Notes: generated by a model not told the origin, from the sequence alone. A stretch of DNA of 64,000 bases from Melampsora larici-populina 98AG31 (GCF_000204055.1 NW_006768772.1:62001-126000), one strand, 5' to 3'; shown: positions 35,367 through 46,779, numbered from the stretch's first letter. A program made the numbers and translations.

Positions 35367-35783
35367 TTCAGCTGGAAAATGAATTATAATAACAAATTGA
35401 AAGATAATAGTATGTTGAGATAAAAGAATATGAGACAGAGGAAACAGGTAAATCAAAATGGACGGGAAATATTGGAAAGGGATTTGTCACTAACTACGCC
35501 TCTATTGTACCAGCAGTTGCGCTGTGATGTGATCTCGTATCACCTCGATCACAATCGATCACAATTGATGATCACAATCATTGATTGTGATTGATGTCAA
35601 CTTATTATCAATTCGGAAGATATCTGGCATTTACGGCAGCCGCATGACCTTGGGTGGGGGCACCTCAGGTGCGCGTTGGAGGAAGTCAATTCTCAAAAAC
35701 GAATACAGCCTGCTGTACTTCTTCAGCAGGCCCAATTCGGATGTGTATGAGTTTTACAGATACCGACCGCGTTGGAGATGCTC
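35367..35783. other. Harbinger right end and transposase promoter region
   Basis: Contains short ATCACAATC/GATTGTGAT palindromes around 35550-35590 and the subterminal region ending CGCGTTGGAGATGCTC. Confidence 0.55.
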
Positions 35784-36124
35784 TTAGGTTTTTTGACCTG
35801 ACCCTGTAAACGTAACATACAGCTTACGTATCGTTACGTTTACAAGGTGCCGTTGGAGATGCTCTCAGCATGGTCAAGTTTTGTCCTGTTTTGTCACTCA
35901 GTTGAGTTTAGGTGTCAATCAACAATTCTTTTTATAGATATGTATTGGGTCCTTTATTGTACGTGCTTCTCACCCCGAGTCCTGCGAGACACGGCGTGGG
36001 ACTATGATGAGTTCAGCAGAAGTATAAAGCAGTGTCCCTCCATGGACCACCAGCTGGTATTACCTCCCGTCTAGATACCCCCACTAGCCCTTACTAGCCT
36101 CATCGAATAGTCTTTATCACCAAC

Positions 36125-37066
36125 ATGAACTATATCTTAGCACTTTTGGCTTTCTCTCAGTTCTGCTTCATTTTTGCTCAAGTCAACACAAATCATAGAT
36201 CAGCGGTGCGATCCTTCGTGTTTGAGGAAGCTCACCACCCTACCGTTATTGAAAAAAGGCAGGGTAATGGTCAAGACCTCTCAGAACAAGATCGTGCTAT
36301 GACCTGCCGAGTCAGCGACAAGTATCCAAAACAAACAGGCAAGGCGCGAAACTGCTTTCAGTCAGTCATTATTTCTGGCAGGCTAAGAAATTTCTAGTCG
36401 TTCATGTTCTTTTCAAACCGATAGACTTCTTTGTATTGATCGCTACTGATAGATATCATTTGTCAACCGCGTTCACACAGGGCTATTGCTCAACTGTATA
36501 TTATCCAGCCTTCCCCACCCTGTGCCATTTGTGACACCTGTGCGGTAAGTTGAATGAAACAGACATCTGAAAAAATCATGGGTTCAACTTGCTCAAATGA
36601 ATGTTATCTCAACAGGTCATGCCAATCACTCGCGAAATGGACCCCTTAGCGGGTATCAATGGGTATGTACACGCATCCGTAGCCAGTTTGCTTGATGTTA
36701 TATCGATTTAGCATTCTTAACAAATGCATATACTTCACAGGCTACCACCTACATACCCGCAAGACGACATGAATGCAGCATACAACAATATGTTCAGCAA
36801 TAGCGTGTTGGTTTCAACAGGAAAGAAGCAATGTCCAAAATACGAACTTCCAACCGGTGTGGTATGTCAGGATTCAGATTTGATTTGATAACGGTGTAAC
36901 ATTAATCCTTGGCTGATCTTGGATTGTCATCTATTACCAGACAATTGGAAACCTCCCCGGTCCCATGTTTGCAAACTATCTTCTGGGAATGAATGACGAT
37001 CAGGGTGTCGGCTGTAAAGCTTGTAGCTCAGATCTCACTGAGGATGTCCGTGTGAATGGAGGTTGA
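36125..37066 (+). CDS. Small secreted cysteine-rich protein, candidate effector
   Basis: Exon model: 36125-36360, 36481-36544, 36616-36662, 36741-36861, 36941-37066; 197 residues with phases agreeing. Residues 1-19 (MNYILALLAFSQFCFIFAQ) are a clear signal peptide with a likely cut after AQ. A Kex2-like site IEKR/Q follows at about residues 41-45, so residues 20-45 may be a propeptide. The mature part has eight cysteines: MTCRV, RNCFQ, PPCAICDTCA, KQCPKYE and VGCKACSS. I do not recognise the fold. Size, signal, cysteine number, multiple short exons and transposon-rich surroundings fit a rust-type candidate effector (inference). A decayed duplicate follows downstream. Confidence 0.8.
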
Positions 37067-37866
37067 GAACCTCAGCCTCTATCTTCTGATCACTGCTATG
37101 TTTCATCATCTATCGCTGCGTAGTCTTACTCCAACGGAAACGTCCTCAATGGTTTCCTGCAACCAGGGTCAAACTTTTCCTTTCTCCGAAGTTTTGTCTG
37201 GCTACCATTTGCTGAGTCATTGAAAGAAAGACTCGAATTATGTTAATTTTCTTTTCTCGCAATGATTTTTGAAATCCAAAGAGAGATTCATTCAGCTTAG
37301 AATTTGTTGACTCTTGATCTTGTATTGACTGTTTCGTTTTATCTGGCATGGGAACAATTACCAGAAGAGCTAGGTGAATTATTTCTGGTTATGACAAGAA
37401 CATGAACAGGATTGGGATCATATTTGCCATCAAATAGGTGAGATTGATAACAGAAGACTACAAAGTTTGAAGGAATTAGGTGGGGAATTTTCAAGAATGA
37501 AAGTGGATCCTGTTTGGGTGTAAAAAACTAGTGGGACTTGGCTTATTGATATTTTGAACTATCTGCATATACTTTTTGAGGTTTTTGAATGTCCGTGATT
37601 TTGCCCAGATTTAGAAAACCTTGAGGGCTCATGCGGTATGTATAGATTTGTGTTGATTGCGTATCTTGAACATCGAAATCCTCAAGATCACAGTTGCAAG
37701 ATTCAAAAAAAAAACGTCCAAAAAGTTAAAAGTATTGGGAGGTCTAATAATTTGGAAGCTTTCGCCAACTAGATCTTGGCCGCGTTCAAAATGTGTCTGA
37801 ACTTTGCTACCTATGATAATGTACCCCGCTAGAAATCTTTGGATATGATATATCCATTCACAAGAC
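37067..37866. other. Intergenic between the secreted-protein gene and its decayed copy
   Basis: No supported gene. A 67-codon frame on the minus strand at 37146-37349 has no recognisable features. Confidence 0.5.
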
Positions 37867-38431
37867 ATGAATAATATATTCTCACTCATCATATTATCTC
37901 AGTTCTTCTTTATCTGTGGTAGAGGGAACACGCATGGCAGTTCATCGACCCGGCCTCAAGGATTGAAAAAGCCCACCATTCGGATGTTCCTAACAGAAGA
38001 GGGGTTGAAGAGATAGGTGCAACACACTTACATACTACAGCGGAGAACTCAGATCTTACGGCTGATATACCCAAAGAGCAAACTGTGGTCTGTAATATCA
38101 GCATGAAGTATCAAAGACACGAAGGCAAGACGAGTCACTGCTTTAAGTTAGTCTCTGTGAAGCTAGAAACTTGATGGTTTTCGGCGTTCTTATTCCAAAG
38201 TGATCATTACTGATCAAGATCGTTTGTCAGCCACGTTTACACAGGGCTATAGCAGGTGCCCTACACTTTCCTAACTGGTTGTGTGTGTGATATTTCCGAT
38301 TTAACTCGATCATAATGCTCAAGTTCAACTAATCTTCAGACATATTCAAAATTACAGATATGATAACCCTTTCCACTTTGGATACTTCTTCTGCATCCCG
38401 TATCCATGATCTCTTCGCAAATGGAGGTTGA
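37867..38431 (+). pseudogene. Decayed duplicate of the small secreted cysteine-rich gene
   Basis: The start MNNIFSLIILSQFFFICG parallels the intact gene's signal peptide. After a frame break, FIDPASRIEKAHHSDVPNRR and VVCNISMKYQRHEGKTSHCF parallel FVFEEAHHPTVIEK and MTCRVSDKYPKQTGKARNCF. The exon 1 donor and the next acceptor (CACAG|GGCTAT) survive, but exon 2 soon stops and the middle exons are missing. A terminal GGAGGTTGA matches the intact stop region. Broken by frameshift and deletion. Confidence 0.7.
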
Positions 38432-38539
38432 AAATTTGAAGTTCCATCATGTGATTGCTGTTGTGTCTTTCATACGCGTCTACGTAGCCTGACCACGATG
38501 TAACCTCGACTGTAGTCAAGAATAATGAACCTATTTTTC

Positions 38540-39402
38540 CACCTTGACCAGTTTTCTTTCAAGGCGGTGGTGGTGGATCAGATTATTTAGGTCGGGTTTG
38601 CTCAGAGGTCGATTCGGATGGTTTCTATGCTCACATCGAGGTTTAAAATCTCCTCGGAGTTCAAGAATCATAGAAATGACTGAAATTCCAGATCACTCAC
38701 AGTTAAGAAACCAGCTGCAGGACCATTCCAGCGTTGAACACCCTCCATCTCTTGATTCATCTCTTGACCATTGATCGTTCTATGGGATATCCCGAAAAAT
38801 AATTGATGTATGACTCGAGAACCAAAGGAAGGGCTCATGAACTTCTTACCTTGCAAAAGTTTGAGCAGCCATTTTGCTCAATTTATCAGCACCAGCTTTC
38901 TTATCGTCCCTTTGTACTGACCTTTTCCCCATTCCATCTTTATCATAGCCGTTTCTAGATATTTGGCTTGCCTTCTTTTTTCCTCAGCTCGAAGTTGTTT
39001 TGTATCAATCTTTCAACCTGATGAACCACGATAACCCGTTTCTTCTCTTTGACTTTCTTTTACTTTTTGTTTCATTTGCTGTGATTTAAGATGAGCTTTA
39101 ATTCAATCAACAGTTTGTAACCCTCCTGTGACTCCAGTTGTAACTTCAAAAAAAAAATGCGTCAGTTCGGTCTCACGTTATAATTTGATGATCTTTTGGA
39201 AGATGATCCTCATCTGGTCCATTCTCTTCTTCCACAACATCATTCATGTTCATATAAGCCCAGATGAAGTTTGACTCGTTAAATTACTCGTATCTTGATT
39301 TTCCACGGCTCTTTTGTGTTGAGCTTTCTGATGGAACAGATGATTAGCTTCGGCTTTCGGACCTGACATATATGCGGAAGCGAGGTAGGCTTTCAAGTCC
39401 AT
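38540..39402 (-). pseudogene. BUD13/CWC26 homologue, broken
   Basis: BUD13 is a subunit of the RES complex of the spliceosome. On the complement the start MDLKAYLASAYMSGPKAEAN matches the conserved BUD13 N-terminus (LK-YLA-KYMSGPKA). Further in are GYRGSSG then KIDTKQLRAEEKRRQAK (family: GR-IDTK-LRAEE), KMEWGKG, and NQEMEGVQRWNGPAAGFLT (family: NEELK--ERWNDPAAGFLT). Near the end are a run of Pro codons and a degenerate NRFG-KPGYRWDG region. In-frame stops include TGA in place of the Arg of GRKID and TGA after SSGLI. A frameshift follows before VVEEENGPDEDH. It spans almost the full protein, so it is a decayed gene and not a processed fragment. A functional copy must exist elsewhere. Confidence 0.72.
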
Positions 39403-39903
39403 TGTTAACCTTTTAATAATTTATTAATTCTTGCACGTTTCCACAGATTTGTGGTTCAAGGTAAAAGAGACTTTCATTGTTAACCTTGATGTTAACGAAC
39501 AAACCTTCCTCATCCCATGCTATGTATCAGCCTGTCTCTACTTCTAGGCTATGGCTTTGTGTTACTGTGATTTGTATGTAGCCTGATCAGCCATCACGTG
39601 ATCCCTCAGCCAACGCGACCCAATTTAAATCTGAATTTAGATTCGAGCAGTTTACCACTTTACCAGTTTACCAATCAACATCGGTCATCATCACTTCTAT
39701 GACTATAAACCACTTCGACCATATCTCTACTCACTTCACCTTCTGAAGTCATTTTGATCCCTCGAGATCCCCGTTCGGCTACATGGTAAGTAGAGTGTTT
39801 CGACCTCAAAAAGATACAACGACCCTTGATGATGACCCTTGTTTCTCCTTTGTTCGATCTATGTTGTCTTGAATTGTTTTTATCTTTTTCAAGCAGTCTT
39901 ATC
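39403..39903. other. Intergenic, no gene seen
   Basis: Upstream flank shared by the BUD13 pseudogene and the hypothetical gene at 39904. A 101-codon frame on the minus strand (39675-39980) overlaps the hypothetical exon and has no recognisable domain. Confidence 0.4.
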
Positions 39904-40269
39904 ATGGTGCCTGAGAGGGTGATCGATGCACATCGCACCATCCCCGATTTTGCTTCGAGGTACGCGTTTCGAATGTCCATTGAATCCTGATCAATTATAA
40001 CTTGTCTGATTCAACGCCTCTACTCTCCACTCGATCAACTGCCTGGTCCTTGAAAACGACAGCCTAGAACGAGAGCTCTATCCGAACTGAGACGCACGCC
40101 ACACCCACACATTGCTCGAGCACACATCCGGACTAAAGAACGGTTCCATTCCCAGAGTTTCGCTGATTTGGCTGCATGTCGTATAGTGGATGACGGAATT
40201 GGTCAATCTGAAACTGATCAGCTCCTGACGCTTCGAACTGGTTCGATGACTGCAAAATTCTGCATCTAA
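39904..40269 (+). CDS. Hypothetical small protein
   Basis: Two exons, 39904-39959 and 40068-40269, joined AG|A in phase, give 85 residues starting MVPERVIDAHRTIPDFASR and continuing RALSELRRTPHPHIARAH and SFADLAACRIVDDG. The frame is also open for about 70 bases upstream across another plausible splice (39785-39895), so the true start may lie further 5'. No family is recognised. The protein is basic in the middle with no signal or membrane segment. It could be chance, but splice signals and composition look coding. Confidence 0.35.
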
Positions 40270-41949
40270 CCCTAAGTTCTTGCGACCCGAATCTGATTTC
40301 AGTTGTTGGCCAAATCGATCGTGTTGAATGATTCAGTTCTTTCTTCACCTCTTTTCTTGGACCTGTAAGCTTGAATGAGGCTTTGTCGGTTTCTTGCATC
40401 GGCATTTTCATGGATTCATCTGGTACAGGAAGACGAACAAAGGTTCATTGCTTGGTCATGCCTGACATCTCTATGCTTTCGATTATCCTTCTTTTGATTG
40501 TGATTTGCTGTGGGAAACCAGTGATTTTGAATCATATGATTGATCAAAGGGTCTATATCCCGCTATGGCTAGCTTAAGACTAGGACCGACTCTTGCTAAA
40601 TTGTTTTCACGCTGGGCTGGTCTTGATATATATCCTCGCTCGACAATGTGCTTTCATCATCTATCAGTGTTCATTCGATATTTCAAGAGTCCCGAGTAGA
40701 TAGTGGCAACATAAGTGCTGATGTGAAACAGATTCCAATAAGCTCGCTTTCTGGGAATAAGACTGTGTGTCTTCTTTCTACATCCTTTGCTTGATCTGTT
40801 TATTCATGGTTCACATCTACTTCATGAGACTATCGATGATCTCGGCTCAAGCACATGGAACACGCGTGCTCACAGGTGGCATGTTTGAGGTGTTAGAGAT
40901 GTTGGTTGATCCGAACATCAGACCCTCAGTTGTCATTATCTTATAACCTTGCGCGGAGTCGGAATGATGAGTCCGTTTCTAAGGAGACGCTGTCGATGCC
41001 ATTGATCATATGTATATGATTGAAACTCTGTGGGATTACTACGACAGGTGACTAAGTCAAAGAAGGTGAAAGAGAGCATGAGATAAAGGTCACTAGCCCA
41101 TACTTTTTCCTTCTTCTTCCTGTTTGGGAATCAATCGGATGAATCTATGCAAAACTGCTATGAAGGCTTTCTACCAGCCTTTTTTTTGTTTTTTGTGTCC
41201 ACTTTTTGTCTTTCTTGATCATAAAGATCATAAAAGTGGATTTAGAACCCGTTTCTTCTTTGAAGGATGTGTGTCTCTGTCTCTATGCATGTGCGGTGCT
41301 ACGATCGAAGGGAGGATACGGTTTGGTTTGTTGGTCTTGGGGCTCGCTGATATGATGATTACAATCGTAAGGTCGTTCTTTTTCTTTCTGGCGATTCTGT
41401 TACATTTACGCATGTAAACCCGGATTAATAAATGTCTTTTTCCCTGGTTCTTTCAGGTTCCTTGATAAATCATTTGAAGTTTATATTCGGATTTAGATCC
41501 TATCATTGGAATATTTCTCATCTTTCTCATTCACGCATCATGACGAAAAACTCGCTGGGATCACCAAAGAAGTTATGCGCATAAGCCATCAACTGATTAT
41601 GGGAAATCAAAACTACAAGAAACTGATGATCATCATGACGACGAAAGTGAAAATCAATACTAGATAAATGTTGATGAAAACAAAATGACAGGAGGATGAA
41701 GTCCCTTAGGGGAATGATTTCAGAGTTACGTTGCTCGTTCCTGAGTGTTTTGGTTCTGAAAACGTTTTTTTGGTATTGATTTGAACGATTAGTTTGATTG
41801 AGATCTTGGGATTATTGGAAAGTTATTTTCAATGGGGTCTTGTATGTGAGGAGTTGTTACATCTGTTTTTAGATGTTTCTTATACTCTCCGAACGCATTT
41901 TGTAAACTTGTTTTTTTGTTTTATTTTGGATTTTCATATGAAGCTAAAT
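40270..41949. other. Intergenic, no supported gene
   Basis: Short open frames (for example 40371-40577 and 41124-41417 on the plus strand) lack recognisable domains. AT-rich with long T runs. Confidence 0.4.
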
Positions 41950-43816
41950 TCAATTTTAGTGATATTTCTGTTATATTGTGATGCGGGAACCCTTGTCGAT
42001 TCTGCATTCTTGGTAAATCGGTATTCTTTTTCTAAGGTGATGAAGTAAGCTCAAATCACAGCATCTGGGCAACGTGGTAGATTTTGATCGAATTGTATCT
42101 TCACGCAGGAATAGTATTCCAGCTTGTGGCCATCAGGTAGTGACACAGTTAAGGTTTGGATTGTTTTCAGATATTATTTGACCTGAAGACCGAATCTCGG
42201 GTTCTAACTTCTCACAACTGCTGTGGACTCGTTCAAATATATTCCAAAGAATAAAACTGAGGGCTGACCAATTGGGTTGTGAGATTTCTTGGACTTATGA
42301 CTCAGTGAGTTCTTCCGGAAATTGAAAGTGTTTTTCATTCTTTTTTAAACTCACTCACTTTTGAGTTGGTACACATGAAGTTTATATTTTTGGTGTATCA
42401 CGTGTCGATGAATCCAGGAAAAATTTCAATGAGGCAGGAACTGAAAAACCTTTGTGCTAAGGTATTCATCAAATCAGGCCTGGCTTGGTAAAAAACATTT
42501 GTTGATTTTTCTCAAGTTTCATTTGACACTGAGGGGTAGGGGTAAGGATACAGAATTCATAGAGATTTAATCAGAGTTTTGGGAGAACCTAATAGGTGGA
42601 TCACTATCTGGAGAGCAATAGAAGAATGTGATGAATTTTGAAGGACTTTTCTGTGGTGGGGTGCTCCAGGAAAGGCTCAGCAAGATCCGACCCGTTCGCC
42701 GCTCCCGTGCGGATCTTATCTGTGGCTTCAATCTACTCGGGGCTGTTCGCCGCGTCTCACCGAATCCTCTTGAAAACCATCGCAAACTTTCTCTGACATC
42801 ATTCTTCAGCAACTTCAATCAAAACTATCTCCTAAGGATTTTCTCGATTTAATACGTGGCTATATTGGTGAATGTCAGGACGCTTACCTGTGGGAAGAGC
42901 AGTGGCTGCCCTCGCTGTCTGTAGGTTTAACTCCTTAAAAACCTGATCCTGTCACGTTTTTGTGGAGCCTGACATGAGCGACGATTGAATAAAGTTAGTG
43001 CACTGGGATACGGCGTGATGAGGGGTAAGCTCTTGAAACAAGACTGATTCAATGGAGGTTGAAAAGGAACAATTGTTGATGTCCATGATTTATGGGTGTA
43101 GCCGTGACTCCTTCGGATGGTGAGGATCGTTATCGGATGTCTTGCCTTTGAAGATCCAAACTGACGCAATCGTTTCTGCCATACTAGAGGAATTTTACAA
43201 TGTAAGGAATCTATCAGTCTTTTGGAAGCGATCCCGCGAATCAGGCAACATCTCACAACATTTATGCTATTTTACGTGTGGTGTGGTGTTTTATGATAGG
43301 CTCTCGCGCCTGACTTGAAACGCAAAGTCGATGAACGAAGAGCACAGAATGTTGATAGAGAACGACTCTCAAAACTTCAGGTATGTGAAATCTGGGTGTT
43401 GCTTGACTGGATTCTTGTTGACCACGGCTCGGTCTCGTTGGAAAAATATTTAAGGCAGCCGCAGAGAATGATACAATTATTCGACGGACTGATCTTGGAA
43501 AATAGTTAGCGGTAGGTTTTACAACGATATATACGACTGTTTTCAACTTCGGTTTCTTGACACCTTGTGTCAAATCGAATATTATCAAAATATAGCATCT
43601 GATAGTTGACATACTCGATTACAGAGCCTTGACTCTGCGCTTCAAAGCCCGATAAATCGCAAGCCTATCGGAGGTGATCATGAGCCTCACAATAAGATAA
43701 GAAAGAAGTGTCTCGATGATTTGTCAGGCATCTACGATGGACATGCACCACCTAGTCGAGATGAGGCTATGTTGCACCCGGAAACACAATCTTGTATATC
43801 TTATCAGCACTGAAGA
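41950..43816 (+). pseudogene. Unidentified decayed multi-exon gene
   Basis: Coding-like blocks follow each other with usable splice sites. GTLVDSAFLVNRYSFSKVM ends at a GTAAGC donor (42047) and joins in phase to NSIPACGHQ at 42112. A stop (or a 34-nt intron) interrupts it, followed by SGSNFSQLLWTRSNIFQR. Around 42790-42920 one frame gives QLQSKLSPKDFLDLIRGYIG and CQDAYLWEEQWLPSLS. At 43302-43380 the block is ALAPDLKRKVDERRAQN. At 43625-43816 the last block runs SLDSALQSPINRKPIGGD to SCISYQH and a stop. I cannot name the family. Frames are broken between blocks, so it is probably a dying gene; a live gene with introns I have misplaced is possible. Confidence 0.35.
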
Positions 43817-44566
43817 GCGAAAAGTGCTTTGACAACAAAGGGGAACCGCTGGTCTTAAACATTCGAGGTGCCAATGCGCCCAACGTCAAAGCATAAACTA
43901 TCACTTGTTTCTCTTGCGATCCAATGGATTACAATTATACGATATGAAATTGAATCCTTTCTGATCAATCTTCAAGGATACAAGAGCTTGAGACCAACGT
44001 TACGTAGAGAGAGATCAAGAATGGTAACCACTTTGTGGATTGTACTTCACTTTTTCTGATTGTTTCTGGTTCATCATCTAGTTCCCACAAATGGGTGCCG
44101 AGTGAATCTCTGTAATACAAAAAGCACCACGCACAGACAGTCCTTTCTTGAGTCTCTCCCCCAGGCGGTGATACTGTTAGGCATAGGAAGTCTGATATCC
44201 CTTTCTGAGACTAAGGGGGTGCTGGCATTTCACCAAAGTCTAACAAAGAAACTGGATTTTTTTCATTTTTTAAACAAACCACCCTGTGTGTGCATGTCAA
44301 TGTGCCATAGTAAAATGGCCGCTGTGAAGTTGTAAGGGTCTCAAAATCATTAGGGGGTTTCCAGTTGAAGGTTTTCACATATTTTTATGCTACAATAACT
44401 TGCCCATTGTTGTAAACATGCGTAAATTTTCTAGAGGGACACCTTTCTACCTGCAAGGTGTCCCAAATCAAAAATATGTGGGATTCACAGAGATTTTTCT
44501 TACAAAAAACTTGCCCGGACTTATAAAAAATATGCAAAAAAATGCAAACTTGAAACACCCTATCGT
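43817..44566. other. Intergenic, no gene seen
   Basis: Possibly includes the degraded N-terminal coding part of the helicase relic that follows, but no Walker A motif could be found. Confidence 0.4.
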
Positions 44567-45345
44567 AGTCTCCTGAAATCATCATGAACAGTGATCTCTT
44601 TGAAAGTATTTACTTTTCAAGAAAATTTTATGACTGTCTCATCCCCAAAGTTGTTGACAAAGCTCATTTGATTTACACATGGGGACTTGCAATGAGTGGA
44701 AACCACAAATACCAGGGGGCTCTGACCAAATCTCGGGACCAAGCTACATTTCAATCATCCTATGGCAACTTAATAAACCAATTCCTTGATACAGATCCGG
44801 TTGCCACTCTTCTCATGTCAGTAACTTGCACACCAAAAGCTTTTCATCATATTCTCTCCAGCCTCAAGACAAACAAAGATGACATTGATCATGGAGAGAT
44901 CACTAGACCTGAGATATGATTCATTTGATTGACCTTTTCTCACAGAAAGAACTCTGGGAAAGACCTCTCAAAGTTCTTCCCAAGGAAAGCTGATGTACCA
45001 GGATGTACCCAACTCTGAGGTATCTCCCATATTGGTCTACTGTCACACTCAATACGGAACTTTCTTGGCTCTAGATGACATCAAAAAGGCATGTGGTAAT
45101 CTGGATGATAGTGGTAATTGCATGATCACTTTTTTACGTTACTACCAATACAACACTGGAACTCAAGGAAAAAGTACACAAGCAAAAAAGTTTACAGAGA
45201 GACCATATTCCTGGCATGACTTGACACTTGGGATGGTTCAAGATTGGTCTTGAGTATGGCATGTGATTTTGATAGGCAAAGCCACTTCAAATGAGTTTTT
45301 GCATATGGCTGGTTGCGCTGGAAGAGGAGGAAGAGTAGCAGTCAC
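44567..45345 (+). pseudogene. RecQ-like helicase relic (second family member)
   Basis: Begins SPEIIMNSDLFESIYFSRKF, matching SPEIFLNNSQFERLYFSKGF of the 765-3555 helicase. It continues VVDKAHLIYTWGLAMSG (DEAH changed to DKAH), LLMSVTC (SAT changed to SVT) and ITRPEI, then broken frames containing SKFFPRK, PILVYCHTQYGTFLAL and finally LHMAGCAGRGGR, a damaged motif VI. Several stops are present. No MITE occurs at the place where the 765-3555 copy has one. No TIRs of the 253-7013 type were found around it. Confidence 0.85.
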
Positions 45346-45539
45346 ATTCTTGTGGACACAGCCACTTCAATGGAGGCTTATTTGACACAGATATCTTAAA
45401 CCCTTTGATCAAATCCAAGATTATTGGATGCATGCATGCATGTAATAGCAATCACCCCAGTGTGAGGGTTGTTTTGAGTGTTAATTTTGATTTTTCTCAA
45501 TGTCCAACACATTATCAAATGCTTGTACCAACGCTGCCA
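45346..45539. other. Tail of the helicase relic, nothing further recognisable
   Basis: Carries (GCAT)-type repeats at about 45429-45442 and no coding frame. Confidence 0.4.
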
Positions 45540-46000
45540 CAATTACTTTACCAGTATCGGTATCGTAACGGTATCTTAGTTTTTTTTTAGTATTGTATTG
45601 TCAGTATCAGTATCGCAGCCACAATACGTTACTGCCCGATCCTCCTGGCAGTATTGTGTATGGTGTTACTTTACTGAGTATTGTATTGTACCCCAAGTAC
45701 GATACCGCAATGGGCCCAGGGAAGTATTGAGTATACAATCTCTGGTGTTTTTGTGTCTGGGAGTGCGATACTACGATACAGTATCAGTATCTGATCGGTA
45801 TCATGACAAGATACGCTACTAGGTAATGGGCGGCACAGTATCGCCATTGCAATACTTTACTGAGTATCGTATTGTGGGTACATGTACGTTACTGAGGCTT
45901 GGATTCCTGAGTATCGTAGACCCGTTACTTTACTGAGTATTGTCGATACAATACCAGTATCGTATTTGTGGCAGTGTTGCTTGTACTTGATACAAATATC
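45540..46000. repeat. Degenerate array of GTATCG/TACTGAGTATTGTA units
   Basis: Imperfect copies of TACTTTACTGAGTAT(T/C)GTA at about 45667, 45855 and 45925, with many GTATCGGTAT and CAGTATCG variants between them. The spacing is irregular, so it is a scrambled repeat and not a clean satellite. Confidence 0.65.
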
Positions 46001-46779
46001 AATCTCACACCAGGTACCTTTGGTAGGCAGAGATAAAATTTGGAGTTTGGGTTTTGAATTCCAAAACAGGCCTGTTCAAAGCTCCCCATACAGGCTGTGG
46101 TAGTAGCAAGCTGCAAATGAGCAGGAAGGAATAACCACCCAGAATATCCCAGATAGGGGGGGTATGTGTAGAACATACTGGAAATTATAGAGTGGCCAGG
46201 TTGTGGTGATCAGTGAGGAAAGCAATAAATGGCAAAAAAACACCTCATGAGACAAAAGACTTTGAGTACTCACACCAAAAATCAACAAATAGCTTTAAGT
46301 CCCTTGCTCAATGTCTTCTGTGGAGCAAAGGATTTTGTTGGGTCTATAAAAGGAGGGGTTTTGAATATTGATGTGTGGGGTATCAATGCCCAACTGCCAG
46401 CATACCCTGTGGTATTGATATAATTATCTTCTTTCATTTCTTTCATTTCTCTTAGACATAAGTGTTAATTATCAGTATGATGTGATGTTGTCTTTTGACT
46501 TATTTTAATCTATTTATTTCCTTAAGTGCACCATGGTTTTACAAGATCCCCACTATATAAGAATTTATCTCTTCACTAGAGTTTCTTTTCTTCATCCATT
46601 CTTATCTGTGGGTGTTTCTTGTACCATCAGGCACTTTCTTTGCTCATCACTTGTGTCCTCATGTCTAGTACTGAGTACTCTCATGCTTTACAAAGCTCAT
46701 ACTTTTATATGTGGGTGCACCTGTAGGTCAGTGATCTCTGGTGACCTGAATGCACTGGTGCCTGAATGTGGGGTATGTT
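46001..46779. other. Intergenic, no gene seen
   Basis: No supported gene or element ends before the MITE at 46780. Confidence 0.45.

Larger units (their letters stand above)
28366..35783. mobile_element. Full-length PIF/Harbinger transposon, apparently intact, TSD TTA
   Basis: 7,418 bp with ends GAGCATCTCCAACGCG and complement, flanked by TTA (28363-28365 and 35784-35786), the usual Harbinger target. It encodes a Myb/SANT-like protein (+), a second small protein (+) and a DDE transposase (-), all open in the proposed exons. It lies inside the right tip of the hairpin-TIR element. Confidence 0.9.
25727..35865. mobile_element. Outer, internally deleted Harbinger-type element, interrupted by two later insertions
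   Basis: The ends are GAGCATCTCCAACGG and its exact complement, flanked by TCA (25724-25726 and 35866-35868). Without the nested insertions it would be about 2 kb (25727-27707 plus about 35787-35865) and has no gene. Its left part contains sequence homologous, in inverted orientation, to the intergenic region of the intact Harbinger inside it, so it is probably a deletion derivative of a relative. The TCA duplication departs from the usual TWA target. Confidence 0.65.
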
